Source: Cohnella luojiensis
Lineage (GTDB): Bacteria > Bacillota > Bacilli > Paenibacillales > Paenibacillaceae
Length of the DNA stretch: 64,000 nt
Assembly: GCF_004564235.1 (NCBI RefSeq)
Contig: NZ_SOMN01000019.1
Location: forward strand, 1 to 64,000
Direction: 5' to 3'
Shown here: in pieces, positions 11,738 to 21,245 of the stretch
How the letters are laid out: every line of letters begins with the position of its first letter
Position numbering within the stretch: the first letter of the stretch is position 1
The notes under the pieces: generated by a model
Told to the model about the DNA's origin: nothing
Databases searched by the model: none
Seen by the model: the letters and a program-made list of their open reading frames with translations, nothing else
Made by a program: the position numbers and the translations under genes

Positions 11738-11872
11738 ATGGGTCCTACGTTTAAGCCGAATGTAAGCAAGCGCAAGAAGGTTCACGGTTTCCGTAGCCGT
11801 ATGAGCTCGAAGAACGGTCGTAAAGTTCTCGCTGCTCGTCGTCATAAAGGTCGCAAAGTTTTGACAGCATAG
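11738..11872 (+). CDS. rpmH: 50S ribosomal protein L34
   Basis: 44 aa and easily missed because of its size. It begins [20 protein letters not shown] and ends GRKVLTA, the highly conserved bL34 sequence (usually starting MRPTF or MKPTF). Very basic, it sits in the large ribosomal subunit. GTAAGGGGGT lies upstream of the ATG, and it is followed by rnpA as in nearly all bacteria. Confidence 0.97.
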   Translation: MGPTFKPNVSKRKKVHGFRSRMSSKNGRKVLAARRHKGRKVLTA

Positions 11873-11877
11873 AACGA

Positions 11878-11904
11878 AAGACCACTTGAGGTGGTCTTTT
11901 TTTC
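11878..11904 (+). terminator. Terminator or attenuator after rpmH
   Basis: An 8-bp stem (AAGACCAC with GTGGTCTT) with a 5-nt loop is followed by a T-run. It lies between rpmH and rnpA, so it would lower rnpA expression relative to L34 by partial termination. Confidence 0.8.
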
Positions 11905-11949
11905 TTACAAAGCAGGATATAGATTTCCGGAAAGATGGAGCGGTGTGTC

Positions 11950-12372
11950 ATGCATAGGAAGCTGCGCCTTCGGAAAAGAGAAGATTTCAATGTGATCTAT
12001 CGCTATGGCCGTTCGTTCGCCAACTCGCAATTCGTGGTTTATTGGCGCAAACGGTCGCAGACGGGGTCTTTTCGCATGGGCGTATCCGCAAGCAGTAAGT
12101 TAGGTAACGCGGTCGTGCGCAATCGGCTAAGGCGTATGGTGAAGGAAATTATCAGATTAAATGCATCCAAGCTGCTCGAGGATACGGATTTGATCTTAAT
12201 TGTTAGGAAGCCGGCGCTCTCTCTTCCATATAAGCAGATGGAGGGAAGCATTCTGCACGTTCTGCGGAAAGCAGGTTTGCTGAAAGGTTCAACTCCGAAT
12301 ACTGGAGGATCTACTGCTTCATCATCGCGAGGGTCCCGTCCGAATAACCGTAAAGGAAATCAAGGCAAATAA
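11950..12372 (+). CDS. rnpA: Ribonuclease P protein component
   Basis: 140 aa. Protein cofactor of RNase P, which trims tRNA 5' leaders. The RNR signature region (VVRNRLRRMVKEIIR) is near residues 60-74. The last ~35 residues are Ser/Gly/Asn/Lys-rich and longer than in Bacillus RnpA (about 116 aa). An upstream ATG at 11935 is in frame but has no ribosome site; ATG at 11950 follows GGAG at 9 bp. Confidence 0.95.
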   Translation: MHRKLRLRKREDFNVIYRYGRSFANSQFVVYWRKRSQTGSFRMGVSASSKLGNAVVRNRLRRMVKEIIRLNASKLLEDTDLILIVRKPALSLPYKQMEGSILHVLRKAGLLKGSTPNTGGSTASSSRGSRPNNRKGNQGK

Positions 12373-12523
12373 GCTTTGGCGTAGACAAGCCGTAGCTTTT
12401 CTTTGCCTTCTTTATTATGGTATAGTGGACTTGAATATTTTTTGTATGTACAGGCTGCATTTGGTCGGATTTCGAAGTTCACATTTACGGCATGCCGGGC
12501 GTTTAAGAGGGGAGTTTTTAGTT

Positions 12524-13357
12524 TTGTTGCGAAATCGCAAATGGTTAATCGTTATCGGTGCATTGTCGCTGGTAACATTGCTCGCGGGTTGTACGCCTGC
12601 GGCTACGGCAATACCTACGGAAAATATGGCTGAGAGCGGTTCTTGGTGGACACGGAACGTCGTATACTGGTTCTCAACGATGTTGGATACTTTCGCGGAT
12701 TGGTTCGGCGGACAATATGGGTTAGCGATTTTGATCCTTACCATTATTGTACGGACGATTATCTTGCCGCTGATGATCAAGCAATATAAAAACACGAAAG
12801 CTATGCAGGCGTTGCAACCGGATATGAAGAAGATCCGGGAGAAGTTCAAGGACGATCCGAAGAAGCAGCAAGAAGAAATGATGAAGCTGTACCAGACGAA
12901 TCAAGTCAATCCCCTTGCCGGTTGCTTACCGCTTATCGTTCAGATGCCGATCTTCATCGCGTTGTATAACTCGATCTACACGAATGCTAACATTCGTGGG
13001 AACGCGGATCTGGGAATCGAGGAGAGTACGTTCCTTTGGTTGAAGCTTGGGGAGCCGGATCATCTCTATCTTCTACCGATTATTGCCGCTATCACAACCT
13101 TCATCCAATCCAAAATGATGTCTTCGCAGCAGCAGATGGTTGGTCCAATGAAGGGACTTATGTATATTTTCCCGGTAATGATCTTCGTCATGGCGATTAA
13201 CTTCCCGTCAGCATTACCGTTGTACTGGATCTACAGTAACATCTATACGATCGTGCAAAACTACTTCATGTACGGAAAGAAAAAGCCTGATCCTGTCGAA
13301 GAAGCTCCTCAACCAAAACCAAAAAAGGGTAAAGGTAAGGAGGTCCGCGTGAAATGA
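12524..13357 (+). CDS. yidC: Membrane protein insertase YidC (SpoIIIJ type)
   Basis: 277 aa from a TTG start 9 bp after AGAGGGGAG; longer upstream reading is not supported. A lipoprotein signal ends in the lipobox LLAGC, as in Gram-positive YidC. Membrane segments follow, with the conserved positively charged region (RTIILPLMIKQYKNTKAMQALQ) and PLAGCLPLIVQMPIFIALY. The tail is Lys-rich and can contact ribosomes. It inserts membrane proteins with or without SecYEG. The stop overlaps the jag start (ATGA), so translation is coupled. Confidence 0.96.
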   Translation: MLRNRKWLIVIGALSLVTLLAGCTPAATAIPTENMAESGSWWTRNVVYWFSTMLDTFADWFGGQYGLAILILTIIVRTIILPLMIKQYKNTKAMQALQPDMKKIREKFKDDPKKQQEEMMKLYQTNQVNPLAGCLPLIVQMPIFIALYNSIYTNANIRGNADLGIEESTFLWLKLGEPDHLYLLPIIAAITTFIQSKMMSSQQQMVGPMKGLMYIFPVMIFVMAINFPSALPLYWIYSNIYTIVQNYFMYGKKKPDPVEEAPQPKPKKGKGKEVRVK

Positions 13358-13974
13358 ATACGCTCCTGGCATCGGGAAAAACGGTAGAAGATGCGGTTCG
13401 TAAAGGTCTGGCCCAACTGGGCGTGCAAGAAGACCGAGTGAACATCACGGTATTGGAACAAGCCAGCAAAGGATTGTTCGGGCTCATTGGAGCCAGAGAA
13501 GCGAAAGTGGAGTTGACATTGTTGCCGGACGGCATTGAAGAAGCGATACGGTTTCTGAAAGACGTGTCGGGAGCAATGGAACTTACCGTTTCTGTTGAAC
13601 GATTGGATGAGAATGATGCAGTGCGGATTAACATTACGGGTTCCGACTTGGGCATTCTAATCGGTCGACGTGGACAGACATTGGATTCTCTGCAATACCT
13701 GGTGAACATCGTGGCTAATCGCCACTCGAACCATCATCTTCGTATCGTCCTTGATGCCGAGCAATTTCGCGAGCGCCGTCGCCAGACTTTAGAAGCACTA
13801 TCTGAGCGCATGGCTATGCGGGTTATTCGAACGCGGAAGGAAATCGTGTTAGAACCGATGACCTCCCAGGAAAGAAAGATCATTCACGCCAGATTGCAGG
13901 CCAATCCGAACGTGAAGACCTTCAGCCAGGGAGACGAACCGAATCGTCGAATTGTAATTGCTTTGAAGCAATAA
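13354..13974 (+). CDS. jag: RNA-binding protein Jag/KhpB (SpoIIIJ-associated)
   Basis: 206 aa. Domains in order: Jag_N (about 1-50), a KH domain with GRRGQTLDSLQYL (about 105-120), and R3H at the C-terminus (ERKIIHARLQANPNVKTFSQG). Jag/KhpB (EloR) binds RNA with KhpA and affects cell elongation; in Bacillus it is co-expressed with spoIIIJ. The protein lacks the long linker seen in some homologues. Confidence 0.95.
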   Translation: MNTLLASGKTVEDAVRKGLAQLGVQEDRVNITVLEQASKGLFGLIGAREAKVELTLLPDGIEEAIRFLKDVSGAMELTVSVERLDENDAVRINITGSDLGILIGRRGQTLDSLQYLVNIVANRHSNHHLRIVLDAEQFRERRRQTLEALSERMAMRVIRTRKEIVLEPMTSQERKIIHARLQANPNVKTFSQGDEPNRRIVIALKQ

Positions 13975-14051
13975 AATGAGACCGCGCAATGGCTTCCGCA
14001 TCGTTGGGGGGGTCATTGCGTTTTGTGTTTGATGTTGAAAAGAGGGGTAAC

Positions 14052-15428
14052 ATGAACGAGGATACGATTGCCGCAATTGCGACGGCGCTTGGGGAAGGCA
14101 GCATAGCGGTCGTTCGGGTTAGCGGGCAAGATGCGGTGGACACGGTAGCGAAGGTGTTCAAGTCCAAACAAAATCTAAGGGAAGCGGTCAGCCATACCGT
14201 TCATTATGGATGGATCGTAGACCCTCAGCATGATCAAGTATTGGATGAAGTTCTAGTAACGGTTATGAAGGGTCCGAGATCCTTCACTGCCGAAGACGTG
14301 GTGGAGATTAGTACGCACGGTGGAATCGTCGCGGTGAAGTCCGTATTGGAATTGCTTCTTCGGCATGGGGCGAGATTAGCGGAGCCGGGGGAGTTCACGA
14401 AACGCGCGTTCTTAAACGGAAGGATCGATCTTGCGCAGGCAGAGGCGGTCATCGACCTTATCCGTTCGAAGTCGGATCGCGCTTTCCAGGTAGCCAGGAG
14501 ACAAGCCGAAGGCTCATTATCTAAGCAGATTATACCGATGCGTCAGCAGTTGATTGAGCTGCTGGCGCACGTAGAGGTTAATATAGATTATCCCGAGCAC
14601 GATGTGGAGGATGTAACCTCCGGCTTTATCCGCGATAATTGCAGCTCGGTGCTTCGGGAAGTCGAACAGCTGTTAATAAAATCGAATGAAGGCAAAATAC
14701 TAAGAGAAGGAATTGTCACGGTAATCGTGGGTCGTCCCAATGCCGGCAAATCCTCTCTGCTTAATGCGCTTGCCAGAGAAAATAAAGCGATCGTAACCGA
14801 TATTCCCGGTACGACTCGCGATATCGTAGAGGAATCCGTTTCGCTGTCGGGGATCCCGTTAAGGCTTCTGGACACGGCGGGAATTCGGGAAACGAGCGAC
14901 AAGGTAGAACAGATCGGCGTAGAAAGATCACATGGTGCTCTGAATGAAGCGGATCTTATCTTGCTTGTGTTAAATCACCATGAACCTTTGCATGAAGACG
15001 AAAGAAAGCTGCTTAAACAACTGAAGGATCGTTCAACGATCGTCGTCGTGAATAAAATAGATTTACCTGGTCAATTGGAGATTGAAGAGGTCGAGCAGGA
15101 TTACTCGAGGGATCGAATCGTTTTCTTGTCCGCGAAGGAAGGGAATGGCATCGATTTGTTGGAGAAAGCGGTGTCCGGTTTATTTTTCAGCGGTGCCGTC
15201 GAATCTGGGGATATTACGTATGTAAGCAACGCACGTCATATTGCGCTGCTGCATCAGACCAAACGTTCTTTAGAAGAGGCAATAAGCGCGACTCAAGAGA
15301 GCGTTCCGATAGATCTTATTCAGATCGATATCGCCGCATCATGGGAGTCGTTAGGGCAAATTCTCGGCGATGCTGCCGGAGATTCGTTGTTGGATCAGAT
15401 TTTTTCTCAATTCTGTTTAGGAAAATAA
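14052..15428 (+). CDS. mnmE: tRNA uridine-5-carboxymethylaminomethyl(34) synthesis GTPase MnmE
   Basis: 458 aa from ATG at 14052, preceded by GAGGGG; the longer frame from 13989 is not needed. N-terminal folate-binding domain (MNEDTIAAIATALGEGSIAV), a central G domain inserted in a helical domain (GRPNAGKSSLLNAL, DIPGTTRD, DTAGIRET, NKIDL), and the C-terminal FCLGK motif whose cysteine is needed for activity. It acts with MnmG on wobble uridines of tRNAs. Confidence 0.97.
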   Translation: MNEDTIAAIATALGEGSIAVVRVSGQDAVDTVAKVFKSKQNLREAVSHTVHYGWIVDPQHDQVLDEVLVTVMKGPRSFTAEDVVEISTHGGIVAVKSVLELLLRHGARLAEPGEFTKRAFLNGRIDLAQAEAVIDLIRSKSDRAFQVARRQAEGSLSKQIIPMRQQLIELLAHVEVNIDYPEHDVEDVTSGFIRDNCSSVLREVEQLLIKSNEGKILREGIVTVIVGRPNAGKSSLLNALARENKAIVTDIPGTTRDIVEESVSLSGIPLRLLDTAGIRETSDKVEQIGVERSHGALNEADLILLVLNHHEPLHEDERKLLKQLKDRSTIVVVNKIDLPGQLEIEEVEQDYSRDRIVFLSAKEGNGIDLLEKAVSGLFFSGAVESGDITYVSNARHIALLHQTKRSLEEAISATQESVPIDLIQIDIAASWESLGQILGDAAGDSLLDQIFSQFCLGK

Positions 15429-15458
15429 TATAAATGAGGCAGCAAGGAGGGAAAATAA

Positions 15459-17360
15459 ATGACATATCGTGCAGGAGATTTCGACGTCATCGTTATTGGC
15501 GCCGGTCATGCCGGCTGTGAAGCAGCGCTTGCGGCTGCCCGAATGGGCTGCGAAACGTTATTGTTGACGATTAACTTGGATATGGTTGCGTTCATGCCCT
15601 GTAATCCATCGGTAGGCGGGCCGGCTAAAGGACATGTCGTAAGGGAAATAGACGCTTTGGGCGGAGAAATGGGTCGCAATATCGATAAGACCTTCATCCA
15701 AATGCGGATGTTGAATACGGCAAAAGGTCCTGCGGTTCACGCTCTTAGGGCTCAAGCGGACAAATTCATGTATCAGCATAAAATGAAGGAAACGATCGAA
15801 CTGCAAGAAAGACTGACGTTACGTCAAGGTTTGGTCGAAGATCTCATTATCGAAGATGGTGCGTGCGTGGGTGTTGTTACCAAGACAGGTGCTGAGTATG
15901 GCGCTAAAACCGTCGTGTTGACAACGGGCACTTACTTGCGAGGGAAAGTCATACTGGGCGAATTGATGTACGAGAGTGGACCTAACAATCAACAGCCTGC
16001 GGTCAAGTTGTCCGAGGCATTGAAGCGCTGCGGGTTTCAATTAGCTCGTTTCAAGACGGGGACCCCGCCCAGGGTGCATGAGGATTCCATCGACTTTAGC
16101 AAAACGGAAATCCAACCAGGCGATAACAAGCCCAAATACTTCTCCTACGAGACAGAGTATATGGCGCATTCCGACGATCAAATTCCTTGTTGGTTAACCT
16201 ATACTTCCGAGGAAACTCACCAAATCATTAACGATAACCTGTATCGCGCGCCGATGTTCTCCGGTTTGATCGAAGGAACGGGTCCTCGGTATTGCCCTTC
16301 CATAGAAGATAAAATCGTTCGCTTCGCGGATAAGCCGAAGCACCAAATCTTCTTGGAGCCCGAAGGAAGAAATACGAAGGAATTCTACGTGCAAGGCCTC
16401 TCCACGAGTATGCCGGAGGAGGTTCAGATTGATATCCTGCGTTCTATACCCGGTTTGGAGAAGGTAGAGATGATGCGCCCCGGTTATGCCATAGAATATG
16501 ATGCGGTAATCCCTACTCAATTATGGCCTTCATTGGAAACCAAGCTGGTACCAAACCTATTCACCGCTGGACAGATTAACGGAACTTCCGGCTATGAAGA
16601 AGCAGCGGGTCAGGGGGTAATGGCAGGAATTAATGCCGCACGCAAAGTACAAGGAGCGGATCCTGTTATTATTGAACGCTCAAGAGGGTATATCGGCGTA
16701 ATGATCGACGATCTGGTTACGAAGGGGACGAATGAGCCTTACAGACTTCTAACCTCGCGCGCGGAATATCGGTTGTTGCTTCGCCATGATAATGCGGATT
16801 TGCGGATGACTCCTATTGGCTACGAGATCGGTTTGATCAAGGAAGAACGCCATCGCAAGTTCTTGGAGAAGAAAGAACGCGTCGAAGCGGAAATCAACCG
16901 ATTGAAGGAAACGAAGTTCCGTCCGGATGAAGCCGTTCAATCGATGCTAACTTCTGCTGAATCCTCTTTGTTGAATAATTCCGTTGACGGCATCACTTTG
17001 TTACGTCGACCAGAGCTTAACTATAGGCATTTGGAGGCTTTGTCACCTTCACCAATCGAATTAACCGAAGATATGAAGGAACAAGTCGAAATTCAGGTGA
17101 AATACACGGGATATATCGAGAAACAGCAGATTCAAGTGGAACGCATGGAGCGTATGGAGAAAAAGCGCATACCGGAAAATATCGATTACGACATTATTTA
17201 CGGTCTGGCGGTAGAAGCGAAGCAGAAGCTCGGCAAAATTCGACCGTTGTCGATTGGGCAAGCATCTAGAATTTCAGGCGTTACACCAGCCGATCTATCC
17301 ATTCTCCTTGTACATCTGGAGCATTATAATCGAGTGACCGCGGCGGCTCACGGATCATGA
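15459..17360 (+). CDS. mnmG: tRNA uridine-5-carboxymethylaminomethyl synthesis enzyme MnmG
   Basis: 633 aa, standard length. FAD-binding Rossmann start [20 protein letters not shown], then the conserved [14 protein letters not shown] and [12 protein letters not shown] blocks, and a C-terminal helical domain that binds MnmE ([15 protein letters not shown]). With MnmE it uses FAD, NADH and methylene-THF to modify U34. A GGAGG site precedes the ATG, and its stop overlaps rsmG. Confidence 0.98.
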   Translation: MTYRAGDFDVIVIGAGHAGCEAALAAARMGCETLLLTINLDMVAFMPCNPSVGGPAKGHVVREIDALGGEMGRNIDKTFIQMRMLNTAKGPAVHALRAQADKFMYQHKMKETIELQERLTLRQGLVEDLIIEDGACVGVVTKTGAEYGAKTVVLTTGTYLRGKVILGELMYESGPNNQQPAVKLSEALKRCGFQLARFKTGTPPRVHEDSIDFSKTEIQPGDNKPKYFSYETEYMAHSDDQIPCWLTYTSEETHQIINDNLYRAPMFSGLIEGTGPRYCPSIEDKIVRFADKPKHQIFLEPEGRNTKEFYVQGLSTSMPEEVQIDILRSIPGLEKVEMMRPGYAIEYDAVIPTQLWPSLETKLVPNLFTAGQINGTSGYEEAAGQGVMAGINAARKVQGADPVIIERSRGYIGVMIDDLVTKGTNEPYRLLTSRAEYRLLLRHDNADLRMTPIGYEIGLIKEERHRKFLEKKERVEAEINRLKETKFRPDEAVQSMLTSAESSLLNNSVDGITLLRRPELNYRHLEALSPSPIELTEDMKEQVEIQVKYTGYIEKQQIQVERMERMEKKRIPENIDYDIIYGLAVEAKQKLGKIRPLSIGQASRISGVTPADLSILLVHLEHYNRVTAAAHGS

Positions 17361-18112
17361 CGGATAAGATTCAGGAGCAGTTCGCGTCGCATGTCGAGAA
17401 ATTAGGGATTAAGCTGTCGGAAAGACAATTAGCGCAATTTGAAACGTATTACTCCTTGTTGGTGGAGTGGAACGAGAAAATGAACTTAACCGGCATTACC
17501 GAACGGGAAGCGGTATATGAGAAGCATTTCTATGATTCGTTAACTCTAGCCGGAGTGGTGCAGTTCGACAAGCAAAGCTCCTTGGCAGATATCGGATCGG
17601 GTGCAGGATTCCCATCTATCCCTCTCGCCATCGCATTCCCTCACCTGAGAGTGACGATTATTGATGCCTTGGCCAAGCGAATACGATTTTTAGAAGAAGT
17701 CACTTCGCAGCTCGGATTAACTAAAGTGCTTTGTCTGCACAGCAGAGCGGAAGATGCGGCTAGGAAGAGGGAGCACCGGGATGAATATGACATCGTGACG
17801 GCTAGGGCAGTCGCAAGACTTGCGGTGCTAAATGAATTTTGTTTGCCTTATGTGCGTCCCGGCGGTCTGTTCATCGCGATGAAGGGCACTGACATTTCAG
17901 CCGAACTCGATGAGGGGCGATACAGTGTGGCAAAGTTGAACGGGAAAATCCAGGACGTGAAACATCTGACTTTGCCATCTGATGGCGCAGATCGCCATTT
18001 GGTTATGTGCACCAAAAAAGCACCTACGCCATCTTTATATCCTCGGAAATCGGGGATTCCACTGAAGTCCCCCTTAGTTAAACCAATTGCCAGCTTGAAT
18101 ATAAAGAGTTAG
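17357..18112 (+). CDS. rsmG: 16S rRNA (guanine(527)-N7)-methyltransferase RsmG
   Basis: 251 aa. SAM-binding motif [19 protein letters not shown] near residues 75-93, followed by VTIIDAL; these define GidB/RsmG. It methylates G527 of 16S rRNA; loss causes low-level streptomycin resistance in other bacteria. The ATG overlaps the mnmG stop (ATGA), so translation is coupled. The last ~15 residues are not conserved in the family. Confidence 0.96.
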   Translation: MTDKIQEQFASHVEKLGIKLSERQLAQFETYYSLLVEWNEKMNLTGITEREAVYEKHFYDSLTLAGVVQFDKQSSLADIGSGAGFPSIPLAIAFPHLRVTIIDALAKRIRFLEEVTSQLGLTKVLCLHSRAEDAARKREHRDEYDIVTARAVARLAVLNEFCLPYVRPGGLFIAMKGTDISAELDEGRYSVAKLNGKIQDVKHLTLPSDGADRHLVMCTKKAPTPSLYPRKSGIPLKSPLVKPIASLNIKS

Positions 18113-18127
18113 ATTATCTTACCCATA

Positions 18128-18185
18128 ATGTTCCACGTGAAACATTTCTCCACAAGGAGGGATATGTTTCACGTGGAACATTTTT
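18128..18185 (+). promoter_or_regulatory. parS: Pair of inverted parS sites forming a terminator-like hairpin
   Basis: Two perfect 16-bp parS sequences: TGTTCCACGTGAAACA at 18129-18144 and TGTTTCACGTGGAACA at 18165-18180. They are exact inverse copies, so the transcript can form an 18-bp stem (18128-18145 with 18164-18181), with a small inner CTCC/GGAG stem in the loop and a run of five T right after. The element thus looks like both a ParB/Spo0J loading site and the terminator of the mnmE-mnmG-rsmG transcript. The remaining 18186-18418 holds no gene; a TATAAT (18296-18301) and a weak GC hairpin before TTTTT (18336-18360) are the only other marks before noc. Confidence 0.93.
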
Positions 18186-18418
18186 ACGTTTACTAAGGAA
18201 GCTTATCGTGGTATCTTTAAAACGAGAACGGCTATTCAAACATAATAGATTGAAAGTTTTTTGCTTTAGCAGGAGAAACGGGCGGTTATAGCGAATATAA
18301 TAGATTAACAGAGAGATGTGCCGCATATGCGCTGCAAGCGCGAATTGGCGGCGCTTTTTCGTCGCTATGGACACAATACCTTTCCGCCTATCTTACTTAA
18401 TGTGGTGATCCGTGAGAA

Positions 18419-19234
18419 ATGAAAGAGCCATTCTCCAGACTGCTCGGTCTATCAGATCGAAGTAATCAAGAAGATGTGAAACAAGTTCCGATTCGTGAAA
18501 TCGTTCCGAGTCCTTATCAACCACGTTCTGTATTCGACGACGATCGCATTGATGAGTTGTGTCAGACGATCAAGACGCATGGCGTGATACAGCCAATTGT
18601 CGTTAGGGTGCGTAATGGAAAATACGAGATTATCGCCGGCGAACGCAGGTGGAGAGCGGTTACGAAGCTTGGAATGGAACATATTCCTGCTATCGTAAGG
18701 GAAATGAATGATTCGCAAGCGGCTTCCGTAGCGTTAATCGAGAACCTGCAGCGCGAAGGGTTGACCGCGCTTGAGGAAGCGATCGCTTATCAGAAGCTGA
18801 TCGATCTACATCAACTGACCCAGGAAAGCTTAGCGCAGAGACTGGGTAAGAGCCAATCTACGATTGCCAACAAGATTCGTTTGCTCCAATTAGGAGAGAC
18901 GGTTAGGCAGGCATTGCTAGAGAGGAAGATTACCGAGAGGCACGGAAGAGCGCTGCTCTCTTTGCCTGACGAAGAGATGCAGAATAAGTTGCTTGCTGAG
19001 ATCATCGAAAAGGATCTGAATGTTAAACAGACCGAGACGAGAATCGCCTTCTATATGGAGGTTTCCAAACCGAAGAAGACAAAGAGGTTCTCGTTCACCA
19101 AGGATGTACGGTTGGCACTGAATACGATTCGACAATCGGTTGATATGGTTAATGGATCGGGAATTCCGATCAAAGCCAGCGAGAAGGATTGCGAAGATCA
19201 CTACGAGATTATTATCAGAATCCCTAAACGTTAG
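18419..19234 (+). CDS. noc: Nucleoid occlusion protein Noc
   Basis: 271 aa, a ParB paralogue. The N-terminal [11 protein letters not shown] is the amphipathic membrane-targeting helix typical of Noc. A ParB/CTPase domain follows with [13 protein letters not shown] and GERRWRA, then a helix-turn-helix ([21 protein letters not shown]) and a dimerisation domain. Noc binds NBS sites and blocks Z-ring assembly over the chromosome. The position directly before parA-parB and the N-terminus separate it from Spo0J. No ParA is fused or overlapping. Confidence 0.94.
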   Translation: MKEPFSRLLGLSDRSNQEDVKQVPIREIVPSPYQPRSVFDDDRIDELCQTIKTHGVIQPIVVRVRNGKYEIIAGERRWRAVTKLGMEHIPAIVREMNDSQAASVALIENLQREGLTALEEAIAYQKLIDLHQLTQESLAQRLGKSQSTIANKIRLLQLGETVRQALLERKITERHGRALLSLPDEEMQNKLLAEIIEKDLNVKQTETRIAFYMEVSKPKKTKRFSFTKDVRLALNTIRQSVDMVNGSGIPIKASEKDCEDHYEIIIRIPKR

Positions 19235-19405
19235 ATCTTATCATGCGGATGCCCGTGTTTGATATCGAATCGCTGTCCACTAAGCGTATGTATGGCGAGC
19301 GTTCAACATGGGACCGCTTTTTGTTTCTTAGGAGCAGAACTCGCGGTTTTAAGAAGCGACGACGATACTGTTCTAATTGTTTCATTAACATTGAGGTGAA
19401 TTGGG

Positions 19406-20179
19406 TTGTCTAAAATAATTGCGATTGCCAACCAAAAAGGCGGGGTTGGTAAGACGACGACTTCGGTCAATCTGGGCGCGTGTCTAGCATCACTTGGAAA
19501 AAGAGTGTTGATCGTCGACATTGATCCCCAAGGCAATACGACAAGCGGGATCGGAATCAATAAAGCCGATGTGAGCTATTGCATCTACGACGTTCTCATT
19601 AATGAAGTACATCCAAAGCAAGCGGTAGAGGATACGGATATCCCTAATCTCAAAATCATTCCGGCTACCATTCAACTTGCCGGAGCGGAAATCGAGCTCG
19701 TTCCGACGATGTCGCGCGAAATCCGTCTCAAGAAGGCATTGGCTTTAGTGAGAAATGATTTTGACTATGTGTTGATCGACTGTCCTCCTTCACTAGGAAT
19801 ATTAACGATCAATTCTTTAACGGCTGCGGATTCTGTCCTGATCCCGATTCAGTGCGAATATTATGCGCTTGAAGGACTGAGCCAGCTTCTTAACTCCATT
19901 CGATTGGTCCAAAAGCATCTGAATACTTCTTTGCAGATTGAGGGAGTGTTGTTAACCATGTTCGATGCAAGGACGAACTTGGGAATTCAGGTAATCGAAG
20001 AGGTTAAGAAGTATTTTCAACAGAAGGTATACCAGACCGTTATACCGCGTAACGTTAGGCTTAGCGAAGCTCCATCCCATGGCCAATCTATTATTACTTA
20101 TGATCCAAAGTCCAAAGGTGCAGAAGTGTATCTCGAGCTGGCGAAGGAAGTGATCTCCTATGAGCAAGCGGCTAGGTAA
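19406..20179 (+). CDS. parA: Chromosome partitioning ATPase ParA (Soj)
   Basis: 257 aa. Deviant Walker A KGGVGKTTTSVNL near residue 11, DIDPQGN, and VLIDCPPSLG (Walker B). It begins with TTG, preceded by GAGGTG. ParA/Soj acts with ParB to segregate origins and in Bacillus regulates DnaA. The 3' end overlaps parB by 20 bp. The 171-bp gap before it holds no recognised gene. Confidence 0.97.
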   Translation: MSKIIAIANQKGGVGKTTTSVNLGACLASLGKRVLIVDIDPQGNTTSGIGINKADVSYCIYDVLINEVHPKQAVEDTDIPNLKIIPATIQLAGAEIELVPTMSREIRLKKALALVRNDFDYVLIDCPPSLGILTINSLTAADSVLIPIQCEYYALEGLSQLLNSIRLVQKHLNTSLQIEGVLLTMFDARTNLGIQVIEEVKKYFQQKVYQTVIPRNVRLSEAPSHGQSIITYDPKSKGAEVYLELAKEVISYEQAAR

Positions 20180-21008
20180 AGGGTTAGACGCGCTTATCAC
20201 ATCTCTTTCTATTAAAGAAGATGATAAGATTGTAGAAATTCCATTAGCGAATCTTCGCGCTAATCCCTATCAACCTCGTAAAACCTTCGAAGAAGAGGCG
20301 ATCAAGGAGTTAGCGGAATCAATCCGCGAGCATGGCGTCATTCAGCCGATTGTCGTTCGCCAAGCCTTGAAAGGCTATGAGATTATCGCAGGGGAGAGGC
20401 GGTTCAGAGCTTCTCAGTTGCTAGGGAATCCAACTATTCCAGCCGTAGTAAGAACCTATAACGATCAGCAAGTTATGGAAATCGCTTTGATCGAGAATGT
20501 ACAACGCGAAGATCTGAACTCCTTAGAAGTCGCGATTGCATACCAGGGAATCATGAATCAATTCAATCTTACGCAAGAAGAGCTATCATTAAAAGTAGGG
20601 AAGTCTCGTTCGCACATCGCTAACTTCCTTCGTCTGCTCTCGTTGCCGGATGAAATCAAAAATTATGTTTCACGTGGAACATTGTCTATGGGGCACGCCC
20701 GTGCATTGGCTGGAATTAAAGACGAGTCCGTTAGACGTCAATTAGCCAAGCAGTCGGTAGCTGGCGAGTGGAGCGTTCGCGAACTTGAAGAAGCAGTCCA
20801 GAAGACTGAGGCTAAAGTTAACGTGAAAGCAAAATCGAAGGCCAAGAAACGCGATCCCTATATCGAAGAGCTAGAGGAAACGCTTCGAGAGAAGTTCCAG
20901 ACGACGGTTCGGATTAAACCTAATAAAGACAAAGGTAGAATAGAGCTTTCCTATTTCGGGAAGAGCGATCTGGAACGGTTGCTAGAGCTATTAAAAGCAA
21001 TGGCGTAA
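20160..21008 (+). CDS. parB: Chromosome partitioning protein ParB (Spo0J)
   Basis: 282 aa. CTPase/ParB domain with [18 protein letters not shown] and AGERRFRAS; helix-turn-helix ELSLKVGKSRSHIANFLRLL; C-terminal dimer domain. It loads as a CTP-dependent clamp at parS and recruits SMC. A perfect parS lies inside the gene at 20666-20681. The ATG lies within the parA 3' end, so translation is coupled. Confidence 0.97.
   Translation: MSKRLGKGLDALITSLSIKEDDKIVEIPLANLRANPYQPRKTFEEEAIKELAESIREHGVIQPIVVRQALKGYEIIAGERRFRASQLLGNPTIPAVVRTYNDQQVMEIALIENVQREDLNSLEVAIAYQGIMNQFNLTQEELSLKVGKSRSHIANFLRLLSLPDEIKNYVSRGTLSMGHARALAGIKDESVRRQLAKQSVAGEWSVRELEEAVQKTEAKVNVKAKSKAKKRDPYIEELEETLREKFQTTVRIKPNKDKGRIELSYFGKSDLERLLELLKAMA
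20666..20681 (+). promoter_or_regulatory. parS: parS site inside parB
   Basis: TGTTTCACGTGGAACA, a perfect 16-bp parS, is read through as part of the parB coding sequence (YVSRGT). In B. subtilis one parS also lies inside spo0J. Confidence 0.96.
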
Positions 21009-21019
21009 AGGATAAAACG

Positions 21020-21074
21020 ATAGCATACCCAAGTTGTAATCTTCCGAAGGAAGGATTAAACTAAGGTATGCTAT
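21020..21074 (+). terminator. Hairpin after parB
   Basis: Outer stem ATAGCATACC (21020-21029) with GGTATGCTAT (21065-21074) encloses an inner stem of AATC-TTCC with GGAAGGATT. The T-run after it is poor (TGTTG), so termination is likely but not certain. The rest of the gap to 21245 shows no gene. Confidence 0.6.
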
Positions 21075-21245
21075 TGTTGCGTTAATCGATCAGAATGATT
21101 AAACTCTACAGTCTCGATACTCATCTGAACTTACGATACAAACGTGTCCGCCGTTCCAAGTACAACAAATGACGCGGTGCTCTGAGCGCCCGAGTTTGTA
21201 GTCACGAAGCCGGCGAAGCCGTTTTACCTAGGACGGTGGAAATGG

